Assembly: GCA_030824515.1 (NCBI GenBank)
Contig: JAVBXN010000057.1
Location: 82,105 to 146,104 of the forward strand
Direction of reading: 5' to 3'
DNA from: Pelobacter sp.
GTDB taxonomy: Bacteria > Desulfobacterota > Desulfuromonadia > Geobacterales > Pseudopelobacteraceae
DNA: 64,000 nucleotides
In this document: one piece after another, positions 45,081 through 55,600 of the stretch
How positions within the stretch are numbered: the stretch's first letter is position 1
How the letters are laid out: each line of letters starts with the position of its first letter
Notes under the pieces: model-generated
The model's input: the letters and a program-made list of their open reading frames with translations, nothing else
What the model was told of the DNA's origin: nothing
Databases searched by the model: none
Made by a program: the position numbers and the translations under genes

Positions 45081-45958
45081 AGTAGTTGTTTTTCCTTCAA
45101 CAGCGGCATGGGGTTGACGATCAGCGCACCCAGTCCCAGTTTGTCGGAGCTGAGCCCGCAGGCCAGTCCGACCAGTTGCGTAATGTAAAAGACCGGCAGG
45201 CCATAGTTTACATTGTAGACCCCTTCGATCTCTTTCTGGCGGATGTCCAGGTTGCCGTGGCACAGGGGGCAAGCTACCATGACGCAGTCGGCACCGGCCT
45301 CCTTGGCAGATTCCAGGATGGCATTGGTCAACTGGATCACAACGCCCGGTCGCGAGAGGGTGAAGTTGGCGCCGCAGCATTCCATGCGGTGGCTCCAGGC
45401 CACGGTTTCAGCGCCAACCGCCTTGAGCACGTCTTCCATTATGGTGGGAGCTTCGACGCAGTCCAGATTGGGCACGTCGTTGGGGCGCGTCAGCAGGCAG
45501 CCGTAGTAGCAGGCCACCTTCAGGCCGGCCAGCGGTTTCGTTACCGAAGCGGCCAGCCGCTCCAGCCCCAGGTCCCGCGCCAGAATCTCCAGCAGGTGCT
45601 TGACCTTGCCGTCCAGTTTCAGGGGAGCGTCGATCGCTTTTTCAACCTGTTTGCGCTTGACGTCGCTTTCAGCCAGGACGTGCTGTGTGGTCTTAAGCCG
45701 CGAGAAACAAGCGGCACAGGCCACAGCCAGGTCCCCTTCGACCTGTTCCGCCAGTTCCAGGTTCTTGGCGCACAAAGACAGCGATAACAGTTCGTCCACG
45801 TTGTGGGCCGGCGTGGCGCCGCAGCAGAACCAGTCCGGAACTTCTGTCAGGCCGATCGAAAGCCGCTTGAACAGTTCACGTGTGGAGAGGTCGTATTCAC
45901 CGGCCGATGCGTGCAACGAACAGCCGGGGTAGTAGGAGTAGTTGAGTTTGTCTTTCAT
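45077..45958 (-). CDS. hdrB: HdrB-like CCG-domain subunit
   Basis: HdrB binds the noncubane [4Fe-4S] clusters that reduce a disulfide. Two CCG-type motifs are present: CSLHAS ... FCCGAT with CAACFSRL in the N-terminal half and CYYGCLLT ... ECCGANFTLS with CPLCHGNL in the C-terminal half. Length is 293 residues. Its last codons and stop are provided by a repeat element; the ATG 45958 is 96 bases after hdrC, a gap occupied by another palindrome. Substrate disulfide is unknown, since methanogen CoM-S-S-CoB is not expected. Confidence 0.9.
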   Translation of the reverse strand: MKDKLNYSYYPGCSLHASAGEYDLSTRELFKRLSIGLTEVPDWFCCGATPAHNVDELLSLSLCAKNLELAEQVEGDLAVACAACFSRLKTTQHVLAESDVKRKQVEKAIDAPLKLDGKVKHLLEILARDLGLERLAASVTKPLAGLKVACYYGCLLTRPNDVPNLDCVEAPTIMEDVLKAVGAETVAWSHRMECCGANFTLSRPGVVIQLTNAILESAKEAGADCVMVACPLCHGNLDIRQKEIEGVYNVNYGLPVFYITQLVGLACGLSSDKLGLGALIVNPMPLLKEKQLL

Positions 45959-45982
45959 GGATATGTTCTAAACCTCTTGGTA

Positions 45983-46042
45983 AATTATGAAGGATGAGGG
46001 ATGAATTATGAAAAAAGGCATTATACCTCATCCTTCATAATT
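45983..46042. repeat. Palindromic repeat between hdrC and hdrB
   Basis: AATTATGAAGGATGAGG (45983-45999) and its exact reverse complement (46026-46042) form a 17-bp inverted repeat around 26 bases. It resembles dispersed palindromic repeats and fills the gap between the two genes. Confidence 0.7.
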
Positions 46043-46053
46043 CATCCTTGCCT

Positions 46054-46638
46054 TTACAGCGCTTCGCCTTTTTTGCGCATCTCTTCGATTCGGGTGAAGA
46101 TCTTTTCGATCTCGGGCATGTTTTTGTTCTTGCTGTGGAACATCTTCAGCTTGCCTTTGGAGATCAGTTTTGGTCCGAGCATCAGATCTTTCAAAAACTG
46201 ACCGGATTTGACATTGAAGACTGCCGCCAGGCGCATTTCGTACTGACGGCCGTAGGTGCGGATGTTCTGCAGAAAGAGTTTGTTGGCAAGCTGAACGTAG
46301 CTCTCCTTGGAAGGGCCTTCGGCATCCCAGGAGAGTTTGCGGAGCGCGTCCATGATCGAAGCCAGGTGCACCTTGTTGGGACAGCGTGTCGAGCAGGTCT
46401 CGCACGAGGCGCAGTACCAGATCGAACGACCGGCAAGGATGCGTTGCCATTGACCGAGCTGCAACAGGCGTACCACGCGATTGGGCGGATGTTCCATGAA
46501 AGTCGCCATCGGGCAGCCGGCGGAGCATTTGCCGCACTGAAAACAGCGTCGCACCGATGTGCCAGACAACGCCTCCACCTTGCGTACAAAGTCCACGTCC
46601 ATCGTGGACTGGGATATGATCATCTTTTTCTTTTTCAC
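46054..46638 (-). CDS. hdrC: HdrC-like iron-sulfur subunit
   Basis: HdrC relays electrons from HdrA to HdrB. Two clusters are seen: CFQCGKCSAGCPM and CASCETCSTRCP in the first 110 residues. The rest is helical with a charged tail. Length is 194 residues. It is the first gene of the operon; upstream 263 bases hold a perfect 7-bp inverted repeat at 46731-46749 but no promoter I can define with confidence. Confidence 0.9.
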   Translation of the reverse strand: MKKKKMIISQSTMDVDFVRKVEALSGTSVRRCFQCGKCSAGCPMATFMEHPPNRVVRLLQLGQWQRILAGRSIWYCASCETCSTRCPNKVHLASIMDALRKLSWDAEGPSKESYVQLANKLFLQNIRTYGRQYEMRLAAVFNVKSGQFLKDLMLGPKLISKGKLKMFHSKNKNMPEIEKIFTRIEEMRKKGEAL

Positions 46639-46730
46639 ACTAACACCTTTTTACCTAGACTAAAATTACATCACGTTAAACCGGAGCGACGAAGAAAGAT
46701 TGTGGACAAACTCTACACCGCAAGGCACCC

Positions 46731-46749
46731 ATGTGGATTAACTCCACAT
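46731..46749. promoter_or_regulatory. Inverted repeat upstream of the hdr-flx operon
   Basis: ATGTGGA and TCCACAT form a perfect inverted repeat around TTAAC, 92 bases before the hdrC start. It could be an operator or hairpin; no regulator is known. Confidence 0.35.
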
Positions 46750-46901
46750 TAGCAGAGCAACTGTATTTACACAGCGTTATTTTCGATTGTCTACACAATA
46801 GCTATACAAAATGCAAGCCAATTTTTGGCATAAATAATATTTAGGATAGTTAAATAGTTGTCATACCAATGCACAAAATTACAATCCACTAAACACCTGG
46901 C

Positions 46902-47360
46902 CTAGATTTCAATGGAAGGCACCTGAACCACGAGCAAAAACAGGCCGAGCCTGACCAGCATCTCGGAAAACTTCTGATAGTCGATCGGCTTGGTTACATA
47001 GCAACTGCACCCCAAAGCGTAGCAGTTCTGGATTTCACGCGGATCGTCAGTAGTGGTCAGCATGATCACGGGCATCGACTTGAGTTCAGGATCCTGCTTC
47101 AATTGTCGCAGGACATCAACACCGCTCACCTTGGGCATGCGGATATCCAGCAGCAGCATATAGGCGCCGCCATGCAAACGGCGCGGAGCAGTGCCGCCGG
47201 GACCGTCAAACATGAAATCCAGCACCTCCTGGCCATCCCTGAAGCGGATAATCTCGTTTTTCAGCCCGGAGTCCCTGAGATTTTCTTCAATCAGTTCCGC
47301 ATGGCCATCATCGTCTTCAGCTATCAATATTGTGACCCGTTTTTCAAAACCGTCCTGCAT
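46902..47360 (-). CDS. Single-domain response regulator
   Basis: A CheY-like receiver with acidic EDDDGH at 15-20, phosphate-acceptor Asp72 in LLDIRMP, Thr at LTTTDD and Lys124 in VTKPIDY. The length of 152 residues and the spacing of conserved residues are typical of Rcp1-type regulators. It has no output domain. The gene is 106 bases downstream of the histidine kinase, so it is probably the partner of that protein. Confidence 0.9.
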   Translation of the reverse strand: MQDGFEKRVTILIAEDDDGHAELIEENLRDSGLKNEIIRFRDGQEVLDFMFDGPGGTAPRRLHGGAYMLLLDIRMPKVSGVDVLRQLKQDPELKSMPVIMLTTTDDPREIQNCYALGCSCYVTKPIDYQKFSEMLVRLGLFLLVVQVPSIEI

Positions 47361-47466
47361 GAATCATCCTTCCTTTGCCCGACAAGCGGGCTATCGTTTT
47401 AATTAAATCATTGTCTACCAAAATAGTACAAAACTCAAGATGGAAGCTGACGGCAGCCTACCCATC

Positions 47467-50043
47467 TTAAGCCCGGCCCTGCGATTTCGGCAAAACAACA
47501 TAGAACCTGCTACCCACATCCGGTTCCGATTCAACCCAGATTGAACCGCCCAAGCGGTCAATAATCCTGCGGGCCATCGTGAGGCCAAGCCCCTCTCCTG
47601 GTGTCCCACCGGGGTCGAGACGATTAAATATTTCCCATATTTTATCCTGTTGGTCAATTGGAATACCGATGCCGTTGTCCTCGACACAATACCGGACCCC
47701 CTCCGAGAACTCCTCGCTAAAAATGCGGACGACCAATGCTCGCTCGGCCGATCGATATTTGATCGCATTGTCGAGAAGGTTGCTGAAAATCTGGCCCATC
47801 TGCACCCTGTCGGCCAGGCAACCGGCCAGCTCATCCACCTTCATGGTGGCGGAAGCGGACTCGATCTGAAAAGCCATGGATTCGATTATGTTTGAAACCA
47901 GCACGCGCATGTCAAGCTGCTCGAAGCAGATTGCAGCCCGTCCCAAACGGGAAAGCCGCAAAAGACCGCTCAACAGGGCGTCCATCTTTTCAACGCTGCT
48001 GGTAATAAAACCGAGTGATTTGGGAATACTCGCTGAAAGTATCGGAGAAAGCCTGTCCATGGCCTCTCGGGGAAGTTCCAGGGCGGAGATGATATCGTCT
48101 ATCTCGACACAGCTTTTAGCCAACCTGCGGCTGAAGCCCTGCACATTTACCAGCGGCGACCTGAGATCATGGGAAGCGACGTAAACGATCCCCTCCAGCT
48201 CCTTGTTCTTCTGCTGCAACTCGACCATCAGGCGGTCGCGGTCCGTTTCGGCCTTTTTCCGATCGGTAATGTCCACTATCGTACCGACCAGACCATCGGT
48301 TTTGCCCGAGGTATCCTGATAGGTGGCCTTGTAGAAAATTACCGAATGCAGCGATTTGTCCCTATAGCGCAGCTGGGTCTCATAAACCTGCACCCCCCCT
48401 GCTTCCAGCAACCGGCGATCGGCGCTGTCAAAAAGGTCGGCTTCTTGACGAGGGAAAAGGTCATAAGCCGTCTTCCCTACTATTTCCTCGCGGGACAGTC
48501 CCCACTTTTCTTCAAAGGAACGGTTGCACCCCTGGTACAAACCGGTACTGTTCATGTAAAAGATCGGATTGGGGATCGCGTCGATCAGGGTTTGCAGAAA
48601 ACGGACCTGGTTGATCAACTCCTCCATCAGGTGGTCGCGCTGCCGTTCGGTCATCTGACGCTCGACAATTTCCTTCTGGAGCTCGTCGTTGGCCCTGGAA
48701 AGCTGTTTGGTGCGTTCCTCCACACGCAGCTCCAGGGTCTCGTTGATATAGGTGATCTCCTGGAACCTGTGGCTCAGGGCTTTGGACATGTCTCTGAAGT
48801 TGGAGATCAGCTGATCGACCTCCGCAACCCTGCTGACCGGCCAGGAGCTGATCTTCTCCCGCATCAGACGTTCCGGCAGATCGGTTGTGACCTGGGAGAG
48901 AATGCGCAAGGGCGCCGTCAAACGCCGCGACATAACCACCGAAATGGTCAGGGCCAACAGGTTGAAAAGCAGCAGGAGCAGCAGGGAGTTGATCTGATCG
49001 CTGATTATGAGGTCCTGGTAGGGGGCATAGGGCGCTTCAACCGTCAGTAGCCATTGAGCATCGCCACCAAGTTCGCTTCTATGGATATACACGGATTGCA
49101 TTGTCCGCTGCCAGAGCGGCAAAGGTGAAGCGGAAAGCGGAAAGAGCTGAACAACCCCGTATTCGGAAACCGGACTGATCTCACCGCTTTTCAACGGATC
49201 ATGGATTGAGCCGGCCAAAAGCGAGTTATCGGTGGAAGCCAGCACCCGGCCGGCACGATCCGTCAGAATCAGCTTGTGATTAGACCTGATACGCGACTTC
49301 AGCAGGATTTCCTGCAGTACATGAACCGGAGCATCAGTGGAAGTGCGGACGGCGAACCGCAGTTCATAGCCGGCAACCCTGGAACTGTCGAAGAGGCTTT
49401 CGTAAAGCTCATGCCGGTGAAATTCTTCGGAATTCCTGACGTGAAGTATCATGACGATCAAGGCAGGAATCGCCACAATTGTCATCAGCACGTTGAAGAT
49501 AAGATTCTGCATCGGGATCGGGGGAGGGGCACAGATGAACGCACCGCCGACCTCCCTCGGCGAGAACATGGTCAGCACCAGGCTGGCGGCAAGCGCATTG
49601 GTGATACCGATAACCGTGTACATCAGCATCGCAGCCACGGTCCCATGCACGGGGACATCCATCACATGCCGGAAGAAGAGCCAGATCAGCGGAGAGCCGA
49701 TAAAAAGCCAGTAAACCGCGTCACACAGGATCAGGTTCCTGGCAGTTCCCAACCTGATCAGCATTCCCACTACAAGCGCTTCTCCGCAAAGCCAGATCAT
49801 CGCATATGGATGACCGAACAGAACAACAGTCCAGCAGGATGCTGCAATGGCGGCCGGAATTGCCCACCAGACGCCGAAGAGACGTAAAACCAGCATTACC
49901 GCAATGCTGCCGAACAGGTAGTTGAAACCGGCAAAGAGGCGCAATGCGAAATAATTACCGGCAAAACCGAGTGCAATCAGGACAACCAGCAGAAAAAACG
50001 ACCGCGCGGACCGTCTTGATATCTGGAGCGGAACCGTCATCAT
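47467..50043 (-). CDS. Membrane-bound PAS histidine kinase
   Basis: Six or more hydrophobic helices form a MASE-like N-terminal membrane region (about 12-205), followed by a periplasmic sensing segment, another helix near 355-377, a HAMP-like linker and coiled coil, a PAS domain (about 475-600, with NPIFYMNSTGLYQGCN), a HisKA domain with His near SHDLRSPLVNVQGF and a HATPase domain (DNAIKYR, DNGIGIP, GEGLGL). Length is 858 residues. ATG 50043 is the first of two adjacent ATGs; a TTG four codons upstream is possible. Signal unknown. Confidence 0.87.
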   Translation of the reverse strand: MMTVPLQISRRSARSFFLLVVLIALGFAGNYFALRLFAGFNYLFGSIAVMLVLRLFGVWWAIPAAIAASCWTVVLFGHPYAMIWLCGEALVVGMLIRLGTARNLILCDAVYWLFIGSPLIWLFFRHVMDVPVHGTVAAMLMYTVIGITNALAASLVLTMFSPREVGGAFICAPPPIPMQNLIFNVLMTIVAIPALIVMILHVRNSEEFHRHELYESLFDSSRVAGYELRFAVRTSTDAPVHVLQEILLKSRIRSNHKLILTDRAGRVLASTDNSLLAGSIHDPLKSGEISPVSEYGVVQLFPLSASPLPLWQRTMQSVYIHRSELGGDAQWLLTVEAPYAPYQDLIISDQINSLLLLLLFNLLALTISVVMSRRLTAPLRILSQVTTDLPERLMREKISSWPVSRVAEVDQLISNFRDMSKALSHRFQEITYINETLELRVEERTKQLSRANDELQKEIVERQMTERQRDHLMEELINQVRFLQTLIDAIPNPIFYMNSTGLYQGCNRSFEEKWGLSREEIVGKTAYDLFPRQEADLFDSADRRLLEAGGVQVYETQLRYRDKSLHSVIFYKATYQDTSGKTDGLVGTIVDITDRKKAETDRDRLMVELQQKNKELEGIVYVASHDLRSPLVNVQGFSRRLAKSCVEIDDIISALELPREAMDRLSPILSASIPKSLGFITSSVEKMDALLSGLLRLSRLGRAAICFEQLDMRVLVSNIIESMAFQIESASATMKVDELAGCLADRVQMGQIFSNLLDNAIKYRSAERALVVRIFSEEFSEGVRYCVEDNGIGIPIDQQDKIWEIFNRLDPGGTPGEGLGLTMARRIIDRLGGSIWVESEPDVGSRFYVVLPKSQGRA

Positions 50044-50196
50044 AAAACCCCGCAAGGATAGTTAATGAAGCATCTTATGCATAGCATACTTTTTGTCTCT
50101 TTATAAGGCGATTAAACATACCGGAAAACAAACCTGCACAACGGTCTTGAATGATATGGATTTAAAGGGTAATATCTCCGACCATCCAAACCCGGC

Positions 50197-50223
50197 CCTG
50201 TTAAACAGGATAAGTGCCTTATC
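50197..50223. promoter_or_regulatory. Two adjoining inverted repeats upstream of the barrel gene
   Basis: CCTGTT-A-AACAGG at 50197-50209 and GATAAG-TGC-CTTATC at 50209-50223 share one base. Their position before the 50277 start suggests an operator or attenuator. Confidence 0.35.
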
Positions 50224-50276
50224 GAAGTTATTTTCTGCCTGAAAACAACTTCTAATTTACTAAAAGGAGATCAACC

Positions 50277-50738
50277 ATGAAACGATGTATTCTTGCCCTG
50301 CTGGCCGTGCTGGCCATCGCAACAACAGCCTGCGCCTCCGACTCGATTGCGGTCGGTGTCCGTGCCGGCGCCGCTGTCGGTGAAAGCAGCTACAGCACCG
50401 AAGTGTTCGGCGACCTGTACCTGAACCGCCTGGTTTCCATCGGCGCAACCCTTGGCTACACGATGATCGACAAGGATGACAAACGCACCTTCAGCCGCGA
50501 TGAATCAGTGCCAATTACAGCGCTGTTCAAAGTGCATGCGCCGATTCCCTTCGTCAAGCCCTATGCCGGTCTCGGCCAGGCGCTTATCTTCCACGACAAA
50601 CGCGGAACCAAGGGGAGCGTGATCGGACTGGCTGGCCTGAACTTCCCGATCGGGCCGATTTTCCTGAACGCCGAATATCGCCGCCAGTTTGACGACAAGC
50701 TGGATATCCTGGCCGGCGGCGTCGGAATCAGCTTCTAA
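50277..50738 (+). CDS. Small outer-membrane beta-barrel protein
   Basis: A signal peptide (about 1-20) is followed by alternating hydrophobic strands ending in Phe, GGVGISF, as typical for outer-membrane proteins. Repeating strand phrases are VGVRAGAAVG, LYLNRLVSIGATLGYT, VKPYAGLGQAL and IGLAGLNFPIG. It resembles small eight-stranded opacity/OmpW-like barrels; length is 153 residues. AAAAGGAG lies eight bases before the ATG. A terminator follows 20 bases downstream. Function is unknown. Confidence 0.78.
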   Translation: MKRCILALLAVLAIATTACASDSIAVGVRAGAAVGESSYSTEVFGDLYLNRLVSIGATLGYTMIDKDDKRTFSRDESVPITALFKVHAPIPFVKPYAGLGQALIFHDKRGTKGSVIGLAGLNFPIGPIFLNAEYRRQFDDKLDILAGGVGISF

Positions 50739-50758
50739 TCGACTGACAACCCGAAAAA

Positions 50759-50795
50759 GGGCCTGTCTCCGATGCACCGGGGACGGGCCTTTTTT
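50759..50795 (+). terminator. Terminator after the barrel gene
   Basis: GGGCCTGTCTCC pairs with GGGGACGGGCC around a small loop, then six T. Good rho-independent layout. Confidence 0.8.
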
Positions 50796-51005
50796 ACATC
50801 ATCGGCCACCATCGGCACTCAATTTCGGAGCGTCAAACAATTGTTATTCTAATTCCAGTGGTTAACTATGTTAGTGAGTATACAGACTTGTCTTGTATTA
50901 TCTGATTTTTTCAGTTAATAATTGCCCTCTTAACCTCGCTGTTATTTTCATGGTTATTGCGGATGCCCGGTAACAGATTTTGTATCGGCGACAGGAGATT
51001 CACGT

Positions 51006-52667
51006 TTGACACAGCCTAGACATAAGGATGGCGCCGGCGGCAACCCGCCTGAAAGCAGTGTCCTCGGATGGTTTTGCCCCGATCCGGCGGATGCGCATCA
51101 AAAAAAAGAGGGCGTAGGCGCTGCTCTGCGTTCGCTGCGCTCGCCGCTCTTCATCACCTGTGACAACGGTGCCATTAATGCCACAGCGCGCGGAGCAGCA
51201 ATGCTTGGCACGGAAAAGCCGACAACCGCTGCCCTGCCCCTGAAAGGGTACGCCCCACCGCTTTTGCCGCAAAACCTTGGTGATCCGGATTTTTGCGCGG
51301 ATCTGGGGCTGCGCTACCCCTATATCGGCGGCTCGATGGCCAAAGGGATCAGCTCGGTCTCAATGGCTGAGGAACTTGGCAAAGCGGGCATGCTCGGCTT
51401 CTTCGGCGCGGCCGGCCTGCCGCTTTCCGCGGTGGAAGCCGCGATAGGCCACCTGAATGGCAAAGAAATCCCGTTCGGCTGCAACCTGATCCACTCTCCG
51501 CACGAACCGGAACTGGAAAAAGCGCTGGCCGAACTGTTTATCAAAAATGGGGTCCGTCTGGTGGAAGCCTCCGCCTTCCTCAAACTGACCCTGCCCCTGG
51601 TCCGTTATCGCCTGCACGGCATCCACCGCGCCGCCGACGGCACGGTCATGACACCCAACCGGATCATTGCCAAAGTCTCCCGGGAAGAACTGGCAGCCCG
51701 TTTCTTTGCGCCGCCCCCCGAATCGTTCCTGAAGGAACTGCTGGCCGCCGGCGAGATAACCGCCGAACAGGCAGGAATGGCCGCCGAAATACCCATGGCC
51801 CAGTACATAACCGCCGAAGCCGACTCCGGCGGACACACCGATAACCGCCCGTCGAGCACGCTCTTTCCGACCATCCTCTCGCTGGCAGCCCGACTGCAGG
51901 CCGAACATGGCTACGGTTCGCGCCTGCATGTGGGACTGGCCGGCGGCATTTCGACCCCGGCCGCGGCCGCCGCGGCCTTCACCATGGGCGCCGCCTATAT
52001 CATGGTCGGCTCGGCCCACCAGGCCTGTGTCGAATCAGGCACCTCCGACGAAGTGCGCGCGATGCTGGCCGAGACCCGCCAGGCCGATGTGACCATGGCT
52101 CCCGCGGCCGACATGTTCGAGATGGGAGTTGACGTACAGGTATTGAAACGCGGCACCATGTTCCCGATGCGGGCCGCCAAACTGTACGAACTCTACCGGG
52201 CGCATAACAGCATTGACGAAATACCGGCCCCGGAAAGGGAGAAACTCGAAAAAACGGTTTTTCGCGCACCGCTGGACGAAATCTGGCAAACAACCCGCGG
52301 CTACTTCCTGAAACGCGACCCTAACCAGGTAAGGCGTGGTGACCAGGAGCCGAAACACCGCATGGCGCTTGTCTTCCGCTGGTATCTGGGGCAGGCCGCC
52401 CACTGGGCCAAGGACGGTGATTCTTCACGCAAGATCGATTACCAGGTCTGGTGCGGACCGGCCATGGGCGCCTTCAACGAGTGGACCGCCGGCTCGTTTT
52501 TGGAATCACCAGCCAATCGCACTGTAGTCACGGTTGCACTCAATATCCTTTTTGGCGCAGCGGTGCTGACCCGCGCCAACTTTCTCAGCTGCCAGGGGAT
52601 ACCTATCCCGCCAGAGGCCCTGCGCATGGAACCGCTCGAACTTGCAAAAATCAAGGAGTACCTTTAG
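51006..52667 (+). CDS. pfaD: PfaD-type enoyl reductase
   Basis: PfaD is the FMN-dependent enoyl reductase of polyunsaturated fatty-acid-type synthases. The TIM-barrel 2-nitropropane-dioxygenase-like fold shows YPYIGGSMAKGISS, GFFGAAG, GLAGGISTPAA and MVGSAHQA; the C-terminal AMGAFNEWTAGSFLE segment is typical of PfaD. Translation starts with TTG at 51006: AGGAG stands eight bases before, and the N-terminal LGWFCPDPADAH region belongs to the family. Length is 553 residues. It is followed at zero distance by the PfaA-like gene, whose GTG follows its TAG. Confidence 0.92.
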   Translation: MTQPRHKDGAGGNPPESSVLGWFCPDPADAHQKKEGVGAALRSLRSPLFITCDNGAINATARGAAMLGTEKPTTAALPLKGYAPPLLPQNLGDPDFCADLGLRYPYIGGSMAKGISSVSMAEELGKAGMLGFFGAAGLPLSAVEAAIGHLNGKEIPFGCNLIHSPHEPELEKALAELFIKNGVRLVEASAFLKLTLPLVRYRLHGIHRAADGTVMTPNRIIAKVSREELAARFFAPPPESFLKELLAAGEITAEQAGMAAEIPMAQYITAEADSGGHTDNRPSSTLFPTILSLAARLQAEHGYGSRLHVGLAGGISTPAAAAAAFTMGAAYIMVGSAHQACVESGTSDEVRAMLAETRQADVTMAPAADMFEMGVDVQVLKRGTMFPMRAAKLYELYRAHNSIDEIPAPEREKLEKTVFRAPLDEIWQTTRGYFLKRDPNQVRRGDQEPKHRMALVFRWYLGQAAHWAKDGDSSRKIDYQVWCGPAMGAFNEWTAGSFLESPANRTVVTVALNILFGAAVLTRANFLSCQGIPIPPEALRMEPLELAKIKEYL

Positions 52668-55600
52668 GTGAAAACGCACGATCAGAAACCGGCATCATCC
52701 AACAGTTCCGTACCACTGGCCATTATCGGCATCGGCTGTCTCTTTCCGCAGGCTAACGACCAGCAATCCTACTGGTCTAACATCGCGGGCGGGATTGATG
52801 CCATCACCGATATCCCGGCAACCCACTGGCGGGTGGAAGATTATTACGATCAGGACCAGAAAAGCCCCGACCGCACCTACGGACAACGTGGCGGCTTCAT
52901 CTCGCCGGTTGACTTCAACCCGATGGAGTACAACATCCCCCCCAACGTGCTTGAAGCGATCGACACCTCCCAGTTGCTGGGTCTGGTCGCGGCCGGACAG
53001 GCGCTGAAGGATGCCGGTTACGGACCGGAACGTGAGTACGACCGCAGCCGGGCCAGCGTCATACTGGGCGTCACCGGCACCCTCGAACTGGTGATCCCGC
53101 TGGGAGCACGGCTGGGCCACCCGATCTGGCGCAAGGCGCTCAAGGAAGCCGGTGTCGCGGAGAACGTCAGCGAAGACGTGGTACAGCGCATCGCCGACGC
53201 CTACGTGCCCTGGCAGGAAAACTCGTTCCCCGGCCTGCTGGGCAACGTGGTGGCCGGACGGATCAGCAAGCATTACGATCTGGGCGGCACCAACTGCGTC
53301 GTGGACGCGGCCTGCGCCAGCTCGTTCAGCGCCCTGCACCTGGCCAGCATGGAGCTTGCAACCGGCAAGTCCGACATGGTGGTGACCGGCGGCATAGACA
53401 CCTTCAACGACATCTTCATGTACATGTGCTTCAGCAAGACACCGGCCCTTTCGCCGACCGGCAACGCCAAACCGTTCGACTCCTCGGCCGACGGCACGAT
53501 CCTGGGAGAAGGGCTCGGCATAGTCGTCATCAAGCGCCTGGCCGACGCCGAGCGCGATGGCGACAAGATCTATGCGGTGATCCGCGGCGTCGGCTCTTCA
53601 AGCGACGGTAAAGGGGACGCGATTTACGCCCCCAGCGCCGCCGGGCAGAAAAAAGCGCTGCGGGAGGCCTACGATCGCGCCGGGGTCACCCCTGACAGTA
53701 TCGGCCTGCTGGAAGCTCACGGCACCGGCACCAAGGTCGGCGACGCGGTCGAAGTCAACGCGCTGCGCGATGTTTTTGGCGAAGCCGAAACCCCCTGGTG
53801 CTCGCTGGGATCAGTCAAATCCCAGATAGGGCACACCAAGGCCTCCGCCGGAGCGGCGGGAATGATCAAAGCGGCGCTGGCCCTGCACCACAAGGTGCTG
53901 CCGCCGACGATCAAAGTGCAAAAGCCGCTGGACGAGGTAACCTCCGGCCGTACACCGTTCTACCTGGCAACCGAAAAACGCCCCTGGCTGCCCCACGGCA
54001 ACACGCCGCGACGGGCCGGCGTCAGCGCCTTCGGCTTCGGCGGTTCCAACTTCCACCTGGTGCTGGAGGAATACCGCCCCGAAAAGGAGGCAACGGAGTG
54101 GAACGGTAATATCCAGATTTTCGCCTTTTCCGCTGCCGACGCCTCCGGACTGGATGCCGCTCTGGCAACAGTGCCGCTCCAGGGTTCCTGGGACGAGCTG
54201 AGGGGTTCGGCGGCAGCTTCGCGGGCATCGTTTAAAAGCGGCGAAAACTGCCGGCTGACGCTGGTTGTGGAGCGCAATCATACCCAGATTGCCACGCTGG
54301 TTTCCAACGCCCGCAATATGCTGCAAAAAAATCCGCAGACCGGCTGGAGCACACCTGACGGCGCCAGCTACGCTTGCGGCGCAAAGAACGGCGCCCTGGG
54401 CATGCTCTTCCCGGGCCAGGGAGCCCAGTACACCGGCATGCTCAGGGATCTGTCCTGCCGTTTTCCCCAGGCGCTGCAGACACTGGCCGCCGCCGATGCA
54501 GGATTCGAACAGGTCGATGGTAAACAGCTGTCCGACCTGATCTACCCGACCTCCGCCTTTGATACGGAAACCCGTGAGCGGCAGGAAGAACAACTGCGGG
54601 CGACTGAAGCCGCCCAGCCGGCCATAGGCGCGGTCAGCCTGGCTGCGCTGAAGATCCTTGAATCATTCGGCATCGCCCCGGACGCGGTGGCAGGCCACAG
54701 CTACGGCGAACTGACCGCGCTCTGCGTGGCCGGCGTGTTCGACGAAACCGTGCTGCACGAGCTGTCGCGTTTGCGCGGCCGCCTGATGGGAGCCGGCGGC
54801 GGCGACAAGGGCAGCATGCTGGCGGTCCCCGCCCCCCTGGCGACCGTCGAACAGATCATCACCGAAGAAGGACTGGAGCTGGTGATCGCCAACCGCAACG
54901 CCCCCTCCCAGGCGATTCTGTCCGGAACTACGGCCGAGATCGAGCGGGCCGCCAAGATCCTTGCCGACCGCAAACTCTCCTGCAAGCGCCTGCCGGTGGC
55001 AGCCGCTTTCCACAGCCCGCTGGTGGCCGATGCAGCAGCGCCGTTCCTGGCCGCGCTGGAAGAGATCGATTTCAAGGCTGCCCGGATTCCGGTCTACGCC
55101 AACAGCACCGCGGCAGCATACCCGTCCGACACTAACGCTGCCAAAGCTCTTCTGGCCGGGCAACTGGCCAGGCCGGTGGAGTTCGTGAACGAGATCGAAG
55201 CGATGTACGCCGCCGGTTTACGGACTTTTGTCGAAGTCGGTCCGGGCGCCAGACTGACCGGCCTGGTTTCGGCCATCCTGGGTCAACGCGAACATGTCGC
55301 GCTGGCGCTGGACGCATCGGGCGGCAAACGCTCCGGCCTGTACGACCTGGCCCGCGTTCTGGCAAAACTGGTCGCACTCGGCTGCGATGCGCGCCTGGGC
55401 GACTGGGACGGAGACTACCGGCCGGCCGTTGCCAGCGGCAAGAAGCCGCTGATGACGGTGCCGATCTGCGGAGCCAACTACGTAAAACCGAAACCACAGC
55501 GTCCGGCGGTTGCCCGTGCAGCAGCAGCGGTTTCCGCACCGCAAACGGCGGTAATACCGGCAGCGCCCGTTCACTACACAGTACCCACGGCAACCGTTCA

